Below, piece by piece: positions 46,116 to 55,174 of a stretch of 64,000 nt of DNA (position 1 is its first letter; each line of letters opens with the position of its first letter). Made by a program: the position numbers and the translations under genes. The notes below the pieces were generated by a model, which was not told the origin of the DNA, searched no databases, and saw only the letters and a program-made list of their open reading frames with translations. Source of the stretch: Rubritalea squalenifaciens DSM 18772 (lineage in GTDB: Bacteria; Verrucomicrobiota; Verrucomicrobiia; Verrucomicrobiales; Akkermansiaceae); the NCBI RefSeq assembly GCF_900141815.1, contig NZ_FQYR01000005.1, positions 186,001 through 250,000 on the forward strand. Direction: 5' to 3'.

Positions 46116-47231
46116 TTACGCACCAGTCAGGAAGTTGATGACGTCGCCGTCCTTTACTTCGTATTCCTTGCCTTCAGCGCGGAGTACGCCTGCTTCTCTG
46201 GCTGCACCGATGGTCTTGTGCTTCACGTAGTCGTCGTAGTGAACAACTTCTGCGCGGATGAACTGCTTCTCGAAGTCGGTGTGGATCACGCCAGCTGCAC
46301 GAGGTGCTTTGTCGCCAGCGATGATAGTCCAAGCGCGGGTTTCCTGAACACCTGTGGTGAGGAACGTGCGCAGACCGAGCAGGTGGTATACTCCTTTGAT
46401 GAGGGTGGAGACACCGGAATCAGTCACGCCCATGTCAGCGAGGAAGTCCTTGGCTTCTTCTGGATCGAGATCCATCAGCTCTTCTTCGATACGGGCGGAG
46501 ATCACGATAGCTTCGGCACCGTGCATTTCGGCAGCGTACTTGCGTACCTTGGCCACCATTGGGTGAGAGTCTGGATCGGCGACGGCGTCGGCAAGCTCGT
46601 CCTCGGAAACATTGCAGGCAAAGATGGAGCGCTTGTTGGTGAGAAGGAAGAAGTCCTTGAGGAGCTTCTTCTCTTCGTCGGAAAGTTCGAGAGTGATGGC
46701 TGGGTTGCCTTCGTTGAGGTGTGGGAGAAGCTTGTCGATAAGCTCCACTTCGGCCTTGGCTTCCTTGTCGCCACCTTTGGCTTTCTTGGCACGGGAGTCA
46801 CGGCGCTTATCCATGGCTGCGATGTCCGCGAGAATCAGCTCAGAGTTGATGATCTCGATGTCGCGGACAGGATCCACGGAACCAAGTTCGTGAATGATGT
46901 CATCGTTCTCAAAGCAGCGGATGACCTGAACGATGGCGTCTACCTCACGGATGTTTGCGAGGAACTTGTTGCCGAGACCAGCTCCCTTGGAAGCTCCTTC
47001 TACGAGACCGGCAATGTCCACGAATTCAATAGCCGTAGGAACCAGCTTCTTGGAGCCTGAAAGATCACTGAGAACCTGGAGACGCTCGTCCGGTACTGTT
47101 ACGACGCCGACGTTCGGGTCGATGGTACAGAACGGGTAGTTCGCTGCCTCCGCCTTGCGGGTGCGCGTAACTGCATTAAATAGAGTTGATTTGCCGACGT
47201 TTGGTAAGCCTACGATTCCTGCCTGGAGCAT
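46116..47231 (-). CDS. ychF: Obg-like ATPase YchF
   Basis: 371 residues, near the usual 363. The P-loop [14 protein letters not shown] (residues 8-21) lies near the N-terminus, with the [20 protein letters not shown] switch region. The NKRS segment near residue 200 stands where the G4 NKxD sits, consistent with ATP over GTP preference. The C-terminal TGS-like domain includes [12 protein letters not shown] and [13 protein letters not shown]. YchF binds ribosomes and has a role in oxidative-stress control of translation. It is monocistronic. Confidence 0.97.
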   Translation of the reverse strand: MLQAGIVGLPNVGKSTLFNAVTRTRKAEAANYPFCTIDPNVGVVTVPDERLQVLSDLSGSKKLVPTAIEFVDIAGLVEGASKGAGLGNKFLANIREVDAIVQVIRCFENDDIIHELGSVDPVRDIEIINSELILADIAAMDKRRDSRAKKAKGGDKEAKAEVELIDKLLPHLNEGNPAITLELSDEEKKLLKDFFLLTNKRSIFACNVSEDELADAVADPDSHPMVAKVRKYAAEMHGAEAIVISARIEEELMDLDPEEAKDFLADMGVTDSGVSTLIKGVYHLLGLRTFLTTGVQETRAWTIIAGDKAPRAAGVIHTDFEKQFIRAEVVHYDDYVKHKTIGAAREAGVLRAEGKEYEVKDGDVINFLTGA

Positions 47232-47547
47232 GGCGCGGGAGGCTAGATTGACCTACGGAACTTGCAAGTTCTAAATGACATGTGAGAGCTAATGTGAAGC
47301 ATTTGTCCCATTAGTGCCCGCCCAGGGGGTAATCCAATTTGAAGAGCTCAGAATCATGGAGGTCGTTGTTCGGGGGGAGATTGTTATCTTTAGTAAGTGG
47401 GTGATGATAAATGTGTTGTCGGGGTTTGGATTATGCGAGCTGGTTGCTCATAAAGCTATAGTAACGATCTTTGGGTAACAGGCATGGTGTGTTCAGCTAA
47501 AAGCGGCAAGTTCATGAGCTTGCCCGTATGTAACAACACTTAGAAAA
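47232..47547 (+). promoter_or_regulatory. 316-bp intergenic region: divergent promoters and PEP-CTERM gene leader
   Basis: No ORF of note is present. A hairpin GGCAAG (47505-47510)/CTTGCC (47519-47524) with a TTCATGAG loop lies 24 nt before the PEP-CTERM start, in the likely untranslated leader. The start itself is preceded by AACAACACTTAGAAAA with no Shine-Dalgarno. The left part should hold the ychF promoter. I found no convincing sigma-54 or ECF consensus. Confidence 0.4.
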
Positions 47548-48342
47548 ATGACTAAAACAACACCCTCACTAGGCTTGGCTGCAATGCTAAGTGCGACGTC
47601 GTTTGTGGGCATTGCGAGCGCTGCAAACGTCATCGTTAACTCCGACTTCGATAATGATAGCGGATCAGCATTGGGAACAAACGGAGGCACCGTGGATATT
47701 TCCGGCTGGGGCTCCATGCATCTCTACAAGCATTCCTACAATGGTACTCAAGGCCCTAAATTATCTGAAGTGGGCGATCAGAATTATGGTATCAATGATG
47801 ACATCGTCCTAGGAGATGATGCTCTGACAGATACTTTCAAAGGTCTGGGTAATGCATCTCAAACCGTCAATCTGACCACGGCGCTGGACGGGGCGACCCT
47901 GACTGCGTTGGCAAATGGAACTGTTGAATTTGCCTTCAGTTCATGGATGGCAGGCTGGTCTGGAGACAATAATACCGTAGCTACCCGCCTTCGTTTCTTC
48001 GATACCACGGATGGTACAGGGACAGCTCTTGCTACTTACACTTTGGACCGGGGTGTAACCACCAATCAGGTTACTACCGCAGATTTCCTCGTGAACGGCA
48101 GCACGGGTACGGCTGAGTCGGATCCAGACTACTGGGCACTTTACGAAATCCAGGCGATTGTGCCGACGACTGCGCAATCTGTGATTGTGGATTTTGTTGC
48201 TGGTACAGGGCATGCGGGAGGCGGTTCGAACGATTGGTACGTAGACCAAGTAGTGGTGGATATCGCAGCAGTACCGGAGCCGAGTAGTACGGCTCTCTTG
48301 GGCCTCGGAGCAGTTGGTTTCCTTCTGAGAAGACGCCGTTAA
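47548..48342 (+). CDS. PEP-CTERM protein
   Basis: 264 residues. A signal peptide (about 1-25, MTKTTPSLGLAAMLSATSFV) is followed by a Thr/Gly/Asp-rich beta-sandwich domain of CBM- or LamG-like character, including the opening NVIVNSDFDNDSG and WYVDQVVVDI near the end. The tail is VPEPSS, a hydrophobic helix, then RRRR, the exosortase signal. The protein is probably processed and released or anchored at the surface. A terminator follows, then a TPR-sulfotransferase gene. Specific function unknown. Confidence 0.9.
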   Translation: MTKTTPSLGLAAMLSATSFVGIASAANVIVNSDFDNDSGSALGTNGGTVDISGWGSMHLYKHSYNGTQGPKLSEVGDQNYGINDDIVLGDDALTDTFKGLGNASQTVNLTTALDGATLTALANGTVEFAFSSWMAGWSGDNNTVATRLRFFDTTDGTGTALATYTLDRGVTTNQVTTADFLVNGSTGTAESDPDYWALYEIQAIVPTTAQSVIVDFVAGTGHAGGGSNDWYVDQVVVDIAAVPEPSSTALLGLGAVGFLLRRRR

Positions 48343-48370
48343 ATCGAAGACTTCCACTATGCGTGATGTA

Positions 48371-48406
48371 GGGGCCATCCTTGTTGTAGGGTGGCTCCTT
48401 TTCTTC
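48371..48406 (+). terminator. Intrinsic terminator after PEP-CTERM gene
   Basis: GGGGCCATCC (48371-48380) pairs with GGGTGGCTCC (48389-48398) with two wobbles around TTGTTGTA, followed by TTTTCTTCT. It implies that the PEP-CTERM gene and the following sulfotransferase gene are at least partly separate transcripts. Confidence 0.85.
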
Positions 48407-48419
48407 TATAGATAGACTT

Positions 48420-49952
48420 ATGCCGCCTGTGAATCGCCGAACTGCTCATTGGACTGAAGCTGACCTACCCGAGCTTCAGCAGGCGCGTTATCTCTGGGAA
48501 AACGATGAGCCAGCAAAGGCACTTGAGTTTTTTGAGCGTGCGGCAAAGCGCCATCCACGTAATCTCATGGCCTTGCTGGATGCTGCAAGAGCTCTGGGAA
48601 ATGCCCACCGTCTTCCAGAGGCTTCCGCTTTGCTTACGCGTGCGAGCAGAGTACTGGAAAAATCTCCTCAGGGGCTGGAGCGACTGGGCCAGAGTTACCG
48701 TATGGCTTATATGCCGGACTTAGCTGCTGAGTGTTTTGCCAAGGCGGTCCAGCATCCTGAATGCCTGGAGTCGGTGATTGAGCTGACGATATACCACGAG
48801 AGACGTCACCAGCTGGATAGGGCTGAGAGTGTCTTGGCTCCGGCTCTTGCCCGGCATCCGGATGTAGCACCCTTGAAACTCTTGCATGCTCGCTTACAGT
48901 ACAGGAGAGGTGAGTGGGAAACGGCCAAGAGTCTCTATGCGGCAGTCAGTGAAGATGGTCAGGCTCATCCCTATCATCGAGCACAGGCCTACTACGAGCT
49001 AGCTAATCTGGCAGATAAAGAGGAGGACTATCGTGGTGCCTACCAGTATGCTCTATACGCTAAAGATCAGTTGCGCCCTATCGCGAAAGGATTGGATGGG
49101 CAAAATGCATTATGGCGTGAGCGACATAAGACTCTGGTGAGAGCTTTGAGTCCTGAGCTTGTCAGTAGCTGGCAAAGCGAAGTGCAAGCGACTGATAAAA
49201 CGCCAGTTTTTCTAACAGGTTGCCCGAGGTCTGGAACTACTTTGTTAGAGAGGGTTTTGGGGGCGCACCCGCAAATTCAATCTTTTGATGAACTGGATAT
49301 CTTCCCAAGGTTTCTCTGTGGAGCCTATTTCAAAGATGCAGCTCCAGATTGTACCGGAGAGGAAGCTCTGGAATCATGCCCGGAGAGAAGACTTTCTGAA
49401 TTGAGGGCGAGCTATTGGAGCTTGTTTGGAAATCACCAGAAATTAGGCCACGAAACTCAAGTGCTGCTGGATAAGAACCCCTCTGCATCAGGGAGTGTAC
49501 CTGTATTTCTAAAGCTATTTCCGCACGCCAAGGTGCTGTTTGCCACCAGAGATCCGAGGGATATTTCAGTCAGTTGTTTTCTGCGATTTCTTCCCATGAA
49601 TGCTGTAAGTGTATCTTTCCTGGATGCAGCTAGGACAGTGGACTATGTGAACGCGGAACTTTCGATGGGGGCTGATTTGAGGGATCGCATGCCTGCAGAG
49701 CAAGCAGTAGAAGTGCGCTACGAGTCCGTGATTGATGATCTTGAGGGGACTTCTAAGAATGCTCTGAACGCCATGCAGCTCGACTGGAGTCATGAGGTGG
49801 CTGCGTACCGCGAACTGAATTCACCCACTTATTTGGAGGTTACCCAGCCTATTCATCGCAAGTCCGCGGAGCGCTGGAAAAATTATGCCTTCGCTTTCGA
49901 GTCCCACTGGGATGAAATGTCGGACTTGTTAGGGCGATTGGATTATGCATAG
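48420..49952 (+). CDS. TPR-repeat sulfotransferase
   Basis: 510 residues. TPR-like repeats (AKALEFFERAAKRHPRNLMALLDAARALG and following) fill about 1-250. The sulfotransferase domain has PRSGTT at 269-274 for the PAPS 5'-phosphosulfate, DKNPS, then ATRDPRDISVSCFLRFLP for the 3'-phosphate region. The RSGTTLLERVL form resembles tyrosylprotein-sulfotransferase relatives, but the acceptor is not shown by sequence. It is a paralogue of the protein at 681-2117. No signal peptide or membrane helix is seen. It lies 77 bp after a PEP-CTERM gene, with a terminator between, and upstream of the sigma-factor gene. Confidence 0.9.
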   Translation: MPPVNRRTAHWTEADLPELQQARYLWENDEPAKALEFFERAAKRHPRNLMALLDAARALGNAHRLPEASALLTRASRVLEKSPQGLERLGQSYRMAYMPDLAAECFAKAVQHPECLESVIELTIYHERRHQLDRAESVLAPALARHPDVAPLKLLHARLQYRRGEWETAKSLYAAVSEDGQAHPYHRAQAYYELANLADKEEDYRGAYQYALYAKDQLRPIAKGLDGQNALWRERHKTLVRALSPELVSSWQSEVQATDKTPVFLTGCPRSGTTLLERVLGAHPQIQSFDELDIFPRFLCGAYFKDAAPDCTGEEALESCPERRLSELRASYWSLFGNHQKLGHETQVLLDKNPSASGSVPVFLKLFPHAKVLFATRDPRDISVSCFLRFLPMNAVSVSFLDAARTVDYVNAELSMGADLRDRMPAEQAVEVRYESVIDDLEGTSKNALNAMQLDWSHEVAAYRELNSPTYLEVTQPIHRKSAERWKNYAFAFESHWDEMSDLLGRLDYA

Positions 49953-50059
49953 GGCAGAGTGCTGTTTGGAGTCGATGACAGAGCGCTATTGACATAGACT
50001 GGTCCTAAAGGGCGTAGTGTCTTTGGGCTTATCATCCGGTGATGAGCTAGTCGCATATC

Positions 50060-50641
50060 ATGAGCCAGGGTAATCACAGAGACTCGAAGTACTCTTCAGC
50101 ATCAGAGCTGAAGTATGACCGGCTTGTGGCTGACCATCAGGAGAAACTCTATTACTTTATTCGCTCCATGGTTTTTAATCCAGAGGATGCTAGGGATGTA
50201 CTCCAGGACGTGAATATGGTCTTGTTCCGGAAGCGTGCCTATTACGTGCAAGGGACGAATTTCAAGGCTTGGGCTTTTACCGTGGCCCGCTTTGAATGCC
50301 TCAATTATCTGAAGCAGTACAAGAAGGTGAAGTGGGATGCTCTGGAGTCTGCGTTGATTGAAAATATCGCGGACCATGCTGAAACCAAGGCGGATGACAT
50401 GGAGCATTACCTGCGCGCGCTGGAGGACTGTCTTCCGCATTTGCCGGAGGAGGCTCGATCATTGGTCGATGCTCGATATCAGGAGCGTCGCTCTCTACAA
50501 GACGTGGCAGAAGATTGGTCGACTACGGTGGGAGCGCTGAAACAGAAGCTTTTCAGGGCGCGAGCGAATTTGAAAAAGTGCATCAGCGGCCGTATTCATG
50601 AGCTGTTGAAAAAAGGCGAAGATTTAGGCGGAACCAAATAA
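50060..50641 (+). CDS. ECF sigma factor (Rhodopirellula/Verrucomicrobium type)
   Basis: 193 residues. Region 2 is LVADHQEKLYYFIRSMVFNPEDARDVLQDVNMVLF, then FKAWAFTVARFECLNYLKQYKK. Region 4 is LPEEARSLVDARYQERRSLQDVAEDWSTTVGALKQKLFRARANLKKCI. This layout is typical of the PVC-group ECF family. It directs RNA polymerase to a small regulon. The FecR-like gene begins 15 nt later, so the two are translated together. A TTGACA at 49989-49994 is a possible promoter element with no good -10 partner. Confidence 0.93.
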   Translation: MSQGNHRDSKYSSASELKYDRLVADHQEKLYYFIRSMVFNPEDARDVLQDVNMVLFRKRAYYVQGTNFKAWAFTVARFECLNYLKQYKKVKWDALESALIENIADHAETKADDMEHYLRALEDCLPHLPEEARSLVDARYQERRSLQDVAEDWSTTVGALKQKLFRARANLKKCISGRIHELLKKGEDLGGTK

Positions 50642-50656
50642 GAATCTGGCTGTAAG

Positions 50657-52204
50657 ATGAGTGAAGACATGGACAGGGACTGGCAAGAATGGATCGACCG
50701 CATCGAGCGTGAAGATGTCACGGAGGAGGAACTTCGTGAATTTCGTGCTGCGCTCGAGAGTTCTCCGGAACAGATGGAGCATTATCTCGAGGCCTTGATG
50801 GTGGAGTCGTCGCTTGATCTGAAAGCGGGCTTGTCAATGCCAGCACCTACAGAAGCAGCCGGCAAAGTGACTTTCTTGCAAAGGTGCAAGCTGCCCTTGG
50901 CGGTGGCTGCGGCTGTCGCCTTTTCCGTCGGGACTATCATGTTCCTCACCAATCAAGAGGCGTCTGTTCCTGTGTCTGGTGAAAGTTATCTAGCCACGGT
51001 TTCCGATAGTAATCCTATCGCAGATGAGGCGGGCTTAAGAATTGGGGCTCCTTTACAAGCCGGTGAGATTAGCCTCCCTGAGGGAGCACGTGTGGGAATA
51101 GCGATGAGGAAGGGCGCTAGTTTGGAGGTGAATGGCCCGGCGCGCTTCAGGATCGATGATGCCATGAGAATCTATCTCTACGAAGGGAGGGTTCAGACCT
51201 ACGCGCCTGAGTATGCTCATGGGTTTACCATTGAGACCGACGAAGGCAAAGTGATCGACCTAGGTACACGCTTTGTGACGACTTCAGGCACAGAGCTGGG
51301 TACAGAGATTCATGTGAACGAGGGCCTAGTGGAGGCTGATGTGAATGATCAGGTGACTCAGCTGGCCGAAGGTCAGGCAGGTATTCTCAAGGACGGGAAG
51401 CTGTCCAGCACGGACTATCTGGCCAACAGACTCAATGTGCCCCTGGATCCAACATTGAAAGATAGTGATGGAGATGGGGTGAGTGATGTGGTGGAGAGAT
51501 TCTATGGGAATGACCCGAATGATTCCAGTGATCACCCGAGAATGTTGAGGCTGGAGGAGAGCTTTGTTGGCTACAAGGATGGTGAAAGAGAGGATGAGCC
51601 ATTCATGGGTACGGGTAGTGCCGAGCGTTGGAAAGGCCGTGGTATATATTTGGGACAAGGTCTGGAATACCGCAATCATGGGAAGCAATTGCTGAGCAAA
51701 GGAGGAGGGTTCTCAACCGTTGGAATTGGACACATTGGAAACAGTCTTTATTTCAAGGAGGGGGACTTGCCTGACCAAGGAGTCATCTACATGAGTTTTC
51801 TGATGAAGGTGCCCGAGGTGAAAAGCGGTCACTCGTTTGGAGGGTTTCTGCTCTACAATGATACTTATAACGAAAAGCTGTTTGTTGGAGATTTGAGCCC
51901 AGTGACACAATTTGGCTCACGCTACGAGGAATCATCCGTACAGACGCGCTATCCGCAAGAAGTGGATACTGATGTTCACTTGTTTGTGATCAGGATTGAT
52001 AGGACCAGACAGGTGACGGATATTTTCATGGATCCCCCCTTGGATGCTCTGGAGCATGATTTAAAACCCACTCATCGGCATCAAGGATCTCCTGATTTTG
52101 ATAGCCTGATGCTACGTTCTGGAGGAGCAAAGGGCTATGTCACGCTCTTTGATGAGCTGAGGGTGGCTCTCTCGTGGGGGGCTGTTCTGCCGTTGGCGGA
52201 CTAA
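50657..52204 (+). CDS. FecR-like transmembrane anti-sigma protein with LamG-like ectodomain
   Basis: 515 residues. An acidic cytoplasmic N-terminus (about 1-72), the expected sigma-binding part, is followed by one membrane helix (LPLAVAAAVAFSVGTIMFLT, about 78-97). A FecR domain (about 130-250: ISLPEGARVGIAMRKGASLEVNGPARF, then FTIETDEGKVIDLGTRFVT) precedes a Ca2+-type SDGDGVSDVVERFYGNDPND linker. A beta-rich C-terminal domain (about 300-515) ends the protein. In this region HLFVIRIDRTRQVTDIFMDPP and FDSLMLRSGG resemble segments of the PEP-CTERM protein encoded next, at 52300. It probably controls the adjacent sigma factor in response to an envelope signal. Confidence 0.9.
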   Translation: MSEDMDRDWQEWIDRIEREDVTEEELREFRAALESSPEQMEHYLEALMVESSLDLKAGLSMPAPTEAAGKVTFLQRCKLPLAVAAAVAFSVGTIMFLTNQEASVPVSGESYLATVSDSNPIADEAGLRIGAPLQAGEISLPEGARVGIAMRKGASLEVNGPARFRIDDAMRIYLYEGRVQTYAPEYAHGFTIETDEGKVIDLGTRFVTTSGTELGTEIHVNEGLVEADVNDQVTQLAEGQAGILKDGKLSSTDYLANRLNVPLDPTLKDSDGDGVSDVVERFYGNDPNDSSDHPRMLRLEESFVGYKDGEREDEPFMGTGSAERWKGRGIYLGQGLEYRNHGKQLLSKGGGFSTVGIGHIGNSLYFKEGDLPDQGVIYMSFLMKVPEVKSGHSFGGFLLYNDTYNEKLFVGDLSPVTQFGSRYEESSVQTRYPQEVDTDVHLFVIRIDRTRQVTDIFMDPPLDALEHDLKPTHRHQGSPDFDSLMLRSGGAKGYVTLFDELRVALSWGAVLPLAD

Positions 52205-52299
52205 ATCTTTTTTTAGAAAGAAGCGTAACCGAATGGTGAAGCGTCTGTATGAGTGTGTCGGTGCGTATAGGCAGCGGCGAAAACCAAACACAAAATACC

Positions 52300-52953
52300 A
52301 TGATGCAGAACAAAACCACCAAAGGTGTGTCAGCTCTCTTCGCCGTAGCTATGATGGGAGTGACACATGGAGCAGTAATCAATTTATCTGACTCGCTCGA
52401 TAATATTGGGGCGTACAACGTAAGCCAAGATCTCGGAGTGACTATTACTGGAGACTCTGCCGTTTATGTGGTGGCTACGATGACCTTTGACGCCCCACTG
52501 ACGAGCTCCGATTCATTTAATATCATCGAATTTGGCTCAACTGCGGGAGACACTGGGCATGCTGGAGCTGGACAAGGATTTGGGAATACCGAGTTTGTGA
52601 TTTCAGGAGCAGGAAAGACACTGTCAGGTGTAACCATCACACCGGGTGTTGCTCACTTGGTTGTGCTAAAGGTTGACCAAACAACGGACCTGGCGACCTT
52701 ATGGATTGATCCAAATCTCTCACTTGCTGAGGTGGGCGCTCTGCAAGATGCTACACGAACTACAGGGGGCTACTCCGATGATATTTCATTCGTGAAAGCT
52801 CGTGGAGGTAACTCAAATAATAACACGGTCGATTACACAGGCATCTCCGTATACTATGGGGGAGATACTCCTTTTGCTGCTATTCCAGAGCCTTCAAGTA
52901 GCTTGATGCTGGGCCTGTGTGGAATAGGTCTTGTCTTAAAGCGTCGTAGGTAA
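52300..52953 (+). CDS. PEP-CTERM protein with LamG-like domain
   Basis: Start taken at ATG 52300 or 52303, giving MMQNKTTKGVSALFAVAMMG as signal peptide; the frame is open to 52249 but that part is not signal-like. About 180 residues of beta-rich domain include VAHLVVLKVDQTTDLATLWI and DPNLSLAEVG. The tail is IPEPSS, hydrophobic helix, KRRR. It is the last gene of the sigma/FecR unit (95 bp after FecR) before a terminator. It is probably a target or ligand of the same signalling unit. Confidence 0.88.
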   Translation: MMQNKTTKGVSALFAVAMMGVTHGAVINLSDSLDNIGAYNVSQDLGVTITGDSAVYVVATMTFDAPLTSSDSFNIIEFGSTAGDTGHAGAGQGFGNTEFVISGAGKTLSGVTITPGVAHLVVLKVDQTTDLATLWIDPNLSLAEVGALQDATRTTGGYSDDISFVKARGGNSNNNTVDYTGISVYYGGDTPFAAIPEPSSSLMLGLCGIGLVLKRRR

Positions 52954-52982
52954 CGCTCCATTCCCTCAGAGCTTAAGGATCT

Positions 52983-53032
52983 GGTGGATGTGGCTATGGG
53001 CCAATGGTTGCATCCACCTTGTTTTATTTTTT
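52983..53032 (+). terminator. Intrinsic terminator after sigma/FecR/PEP-CTERM unit
   Basis: GGTGGATG (52983-52990) pairs with CATCCACC (53011-53018), with an inner TGGC/GCCA pairing in the long loop. TTGTTTTATTTTTT follows. It closes the three-gene transcript. Confidence 0.88.
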
Positions 53033-53163
53033 ACTGTGCAAAATCACTAGAATGCAGGCTGTATGTGCTCCTTGATCTCTAGCCTGAAAGATTGGGTTGC
53101 AGTCTGCGTATCGGTTTGTTCAGATAATTTATCGCACTCTAAAGTATCTGCATACTCAAACAC

Positions 53164-55146
53164 ATGAAGAATTCTATTTACCCTATCGCGCTTTCCTTGT
53201 TTTTAGGAGGCCAGGCAATCGCTCAGGTTGCTGCTGATGATGCATCCGGGCTCAAGCTAACCATGCAGCAAGGAGCAGCCAGTGATGTGCGCGTGAGCCG
53301 TCAAGCCGCGCTTACTGTCCAGAAAGGGGAGTCAGTAAGTGCTCTGCTCCCTGCTGGCCAGTACGAGGCCGTGTGGGAGGGCCATTTGAAAATCGACAAA
53401 CGCAGCCGGGTTTATTTCTCGTTTGAAGGTAATGGTTCAGCCGAGCTCTTCGTGGACGGAGAGAGTGTGCTGAAGGAAGAGGGGAAGTTAGGCAATGAGG
53501 AGACCAAGCGCTTGCGTCTGAGCAGTGGAGAGGTGCCCGTTAAGATTGTCTACAAGAGTGGTGCCGAGGGAGCTGGTAGCTTCCGCCTGATGTGGAGGGG
53601 GAGAGATTTTGCCAAGGAGCCTGTGCCACACGCGCTGTTAGGCTACAAAGCGGATGAGAAGGTGGCGCAGTCGCAGCTCATTCGCATGGGACGCGGCTTG
53701 TTCGCCGAAATGAAGTGTGCGGCCTGTCATGAGGGAGGTAAGGGAATGCCTGAAGCCTCCGAGATGGGGCCTTCGCTTGCGGGTGTTGGCAGTAGACTGG
53801 ATGAACATTGGTTGGCCGAGTGGGTAATGGATCCGAGTGCTCTGCGCCATCACGCTCGTATGCCCAAGCTTGTGGAGAATAAGGAAGATGCTGCTCTTGT
53901 GGCAGCCTATCTGGGTACCTTGAAGACTGATAGTCAGGCCAAGCTGCCGAAAGGTGATGCTGCTACTGGAGGTAAGGTGTTTCATCAGCTGGGCTGTATC
54001 TCCTGCCACCAGACAGAGCAGGGGCAGGACCTAGCGAAGTGGGGTGATGGCAAGCCGATTGAGCTTTTTAACGCCGGAAGAAAATATCAACCGGGTGCCT
54101 TGGCTGCTTTCCTGAAAGAGCCGGGCAAGCATCATGCCTCGACACGTATGCCCGACTTTAACCTCAGCGACAAGGAGGCCTCAGATCTGGCTGCCTTTGT
54201 TAGGGGGCTGGATAAGGCTGAGAACAAACCAACTGGATCAGCAGATGTCGCCAAGGGTAAGGAGCTGGTCAAAGCTGCGCATTGTGCAAGCTGCCATGAC
54301 GGGCTTCCTGAGGATGCTGTCTCAAAGACAGGTTTCACGGCGCTCGCTGAGTTGGCCAAGAATGGAGTCAAAGGCTGCCTCAGTGGAGAAGGCAAAGGAC
54401 CGAAGTATAAGCTGACAGATACAGAAAAGAAGGCCTTGGCTGCTTTCATGAATAGCGAGCAGGCGGTCCGCTCACTGATCAACAACAACCGGGCTGAATA
54501 CGCTTCCAGGCAATTTGAGAACCTCAACTGCGCTGCCTGCCACACCAAGGATGGTGAGTCTGCTAGACTAGGACATGTGCACCCTCTCTCGGCAGCCTAT
54601 GCAGCTGGAGAGCATAAGCAGGGTGGCCACGGGACAACACCGCCAGATCTCACCTTCGTTGGTGAGAAGCTGCGGGCGGATTGGATGGAAAAACTATTCA
54701 AGGGAGAGTTGGAGTACCGTACCCGTCCTTGGCTTAAACAGCGTATGCCGGAGTATCATAGCCGGGCCAAAGGCCTGGCAGAAGGCTTGGCTGCGCAGTA
54801 TGGAGTGACGCCAGAGACAGTAGAGGTGTCTGCGAAGGATGAGCCGGGTAAGACGCTTTTCGGGATGCAGGGTGGTTTTGGTTGTGCCGCCTGTCACGGT
54901 GCAGCGGAGGCGAAACCTGTGGCGGTTTTTGAAGCGCCGGGAGTAAATCTTCTCTATGCTGGTCAGCGTCTTAGAACTGACTATTATCATCGCTGGATGA
55001 AAGATCCGCGTCGTATCGATCCGCTGACGATCATGCCAAAATATTTTGTGGAGGATAATACCACCACCCTTGCCCAGCCGCTGGACGGTGACGGGCAGAA
55101 GCAAATGGAGGCCATCCTGCAATGGATGAAGTCTCTCGATCAATAA
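53164..55146 (+). CDS. Exported pentahaem-type cytochrome c with PA14-like domain
   Basis: 660 residues after a signal peptide (MKNSIYPIALSLFLGGQAIAQ). The N-terminal third is a PA14-like beta domain (SRVYFSFEGNGSAELFVDG). Five CxxCH haem sites follow: CAACH at 185, CISCH at 278, CASCH at 374, CAACH at 456 and CAACH at 574. They are spread over repeated cytochrome c units, with Met/MP ligands such as HARMPKL and TRMPDF. It carries electrons in the periplasm, probably from the sugar dehydrogenase encoded 28 bp downstream. Such pairs are common in planctomycetes and verrucomicrobia. Confidence 0.93.
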   Translation: MKNSIYPIALSLFLGGQAIAQVAADDASGLKLTMQQGAASDVRVSRQAALTVQKGESVSALLPAGQYEAVWEGHLKIDKRSRVYFSFEGNGSAELFVDGESVLKEEGKLGNEETKRLRLSSGEVPVKIVYKSGAEGAGSFRLMWRGRDFAKEPVPHALLGYKADEKVAQSQLIRMGRGLFAEMKCAACHEGGKGMPEASEMGPSLAGVGSRLDEHWLAEWVMDPSALRHHARMPKLVENKEDAALVAAYLGTLKTDSQAKLPKGDAATGGKVFHQLGCISCHQTEQGQDLAKWGDGKPIELFNAGRKYQPGALAAFLKEPGKHHASTRMPDFNLSDKEASDLAAFVRGLDKAENKPTGSADVAKGKELVKAAHCASCHDGLPEDAVSKTGFTALAELAKNGVKGCLSGEGKGPKYKLTDTEKKALAAFMNSEQAVRSLINNNRAEYASRQFENLNCAACHTKDGESARLGHVHPLSAAYAAGEHKQGGHGTTPPDLTFVGEKLRADWMEKLFKGELEYRTRPWLKQRMPEYHSRAKGLAEGLAAQYGVTPETVEVSAKDEPGKTLFGMQGGFGCAACHGAAEAKPVAVFEAPGVNLLYAGQRLRTDYYHRWMKDPRRIDPLTIMPKYFVEDNTTTLAQPLDGDGQKQMEAILQWMKSLDQ

Positions 55147-55174
55147 TTTCTAAACACATTACTAGACTCAATAC

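Noticed and set aside
46110-47060. 316-codon ORF on the plus strand opposite ychF
   Set aside because: YchF is a universal, well-conserved gene in the other direction. The antisense frame has no domain or start signal.
47232-47547. Possible tRNA or small RNA in the 316-bp gap
   Set aside because: No cloverleaf or conserved T-loop (GGTTCGA-like) was found; only one hairpin near the PEP-CTERM start is visible.
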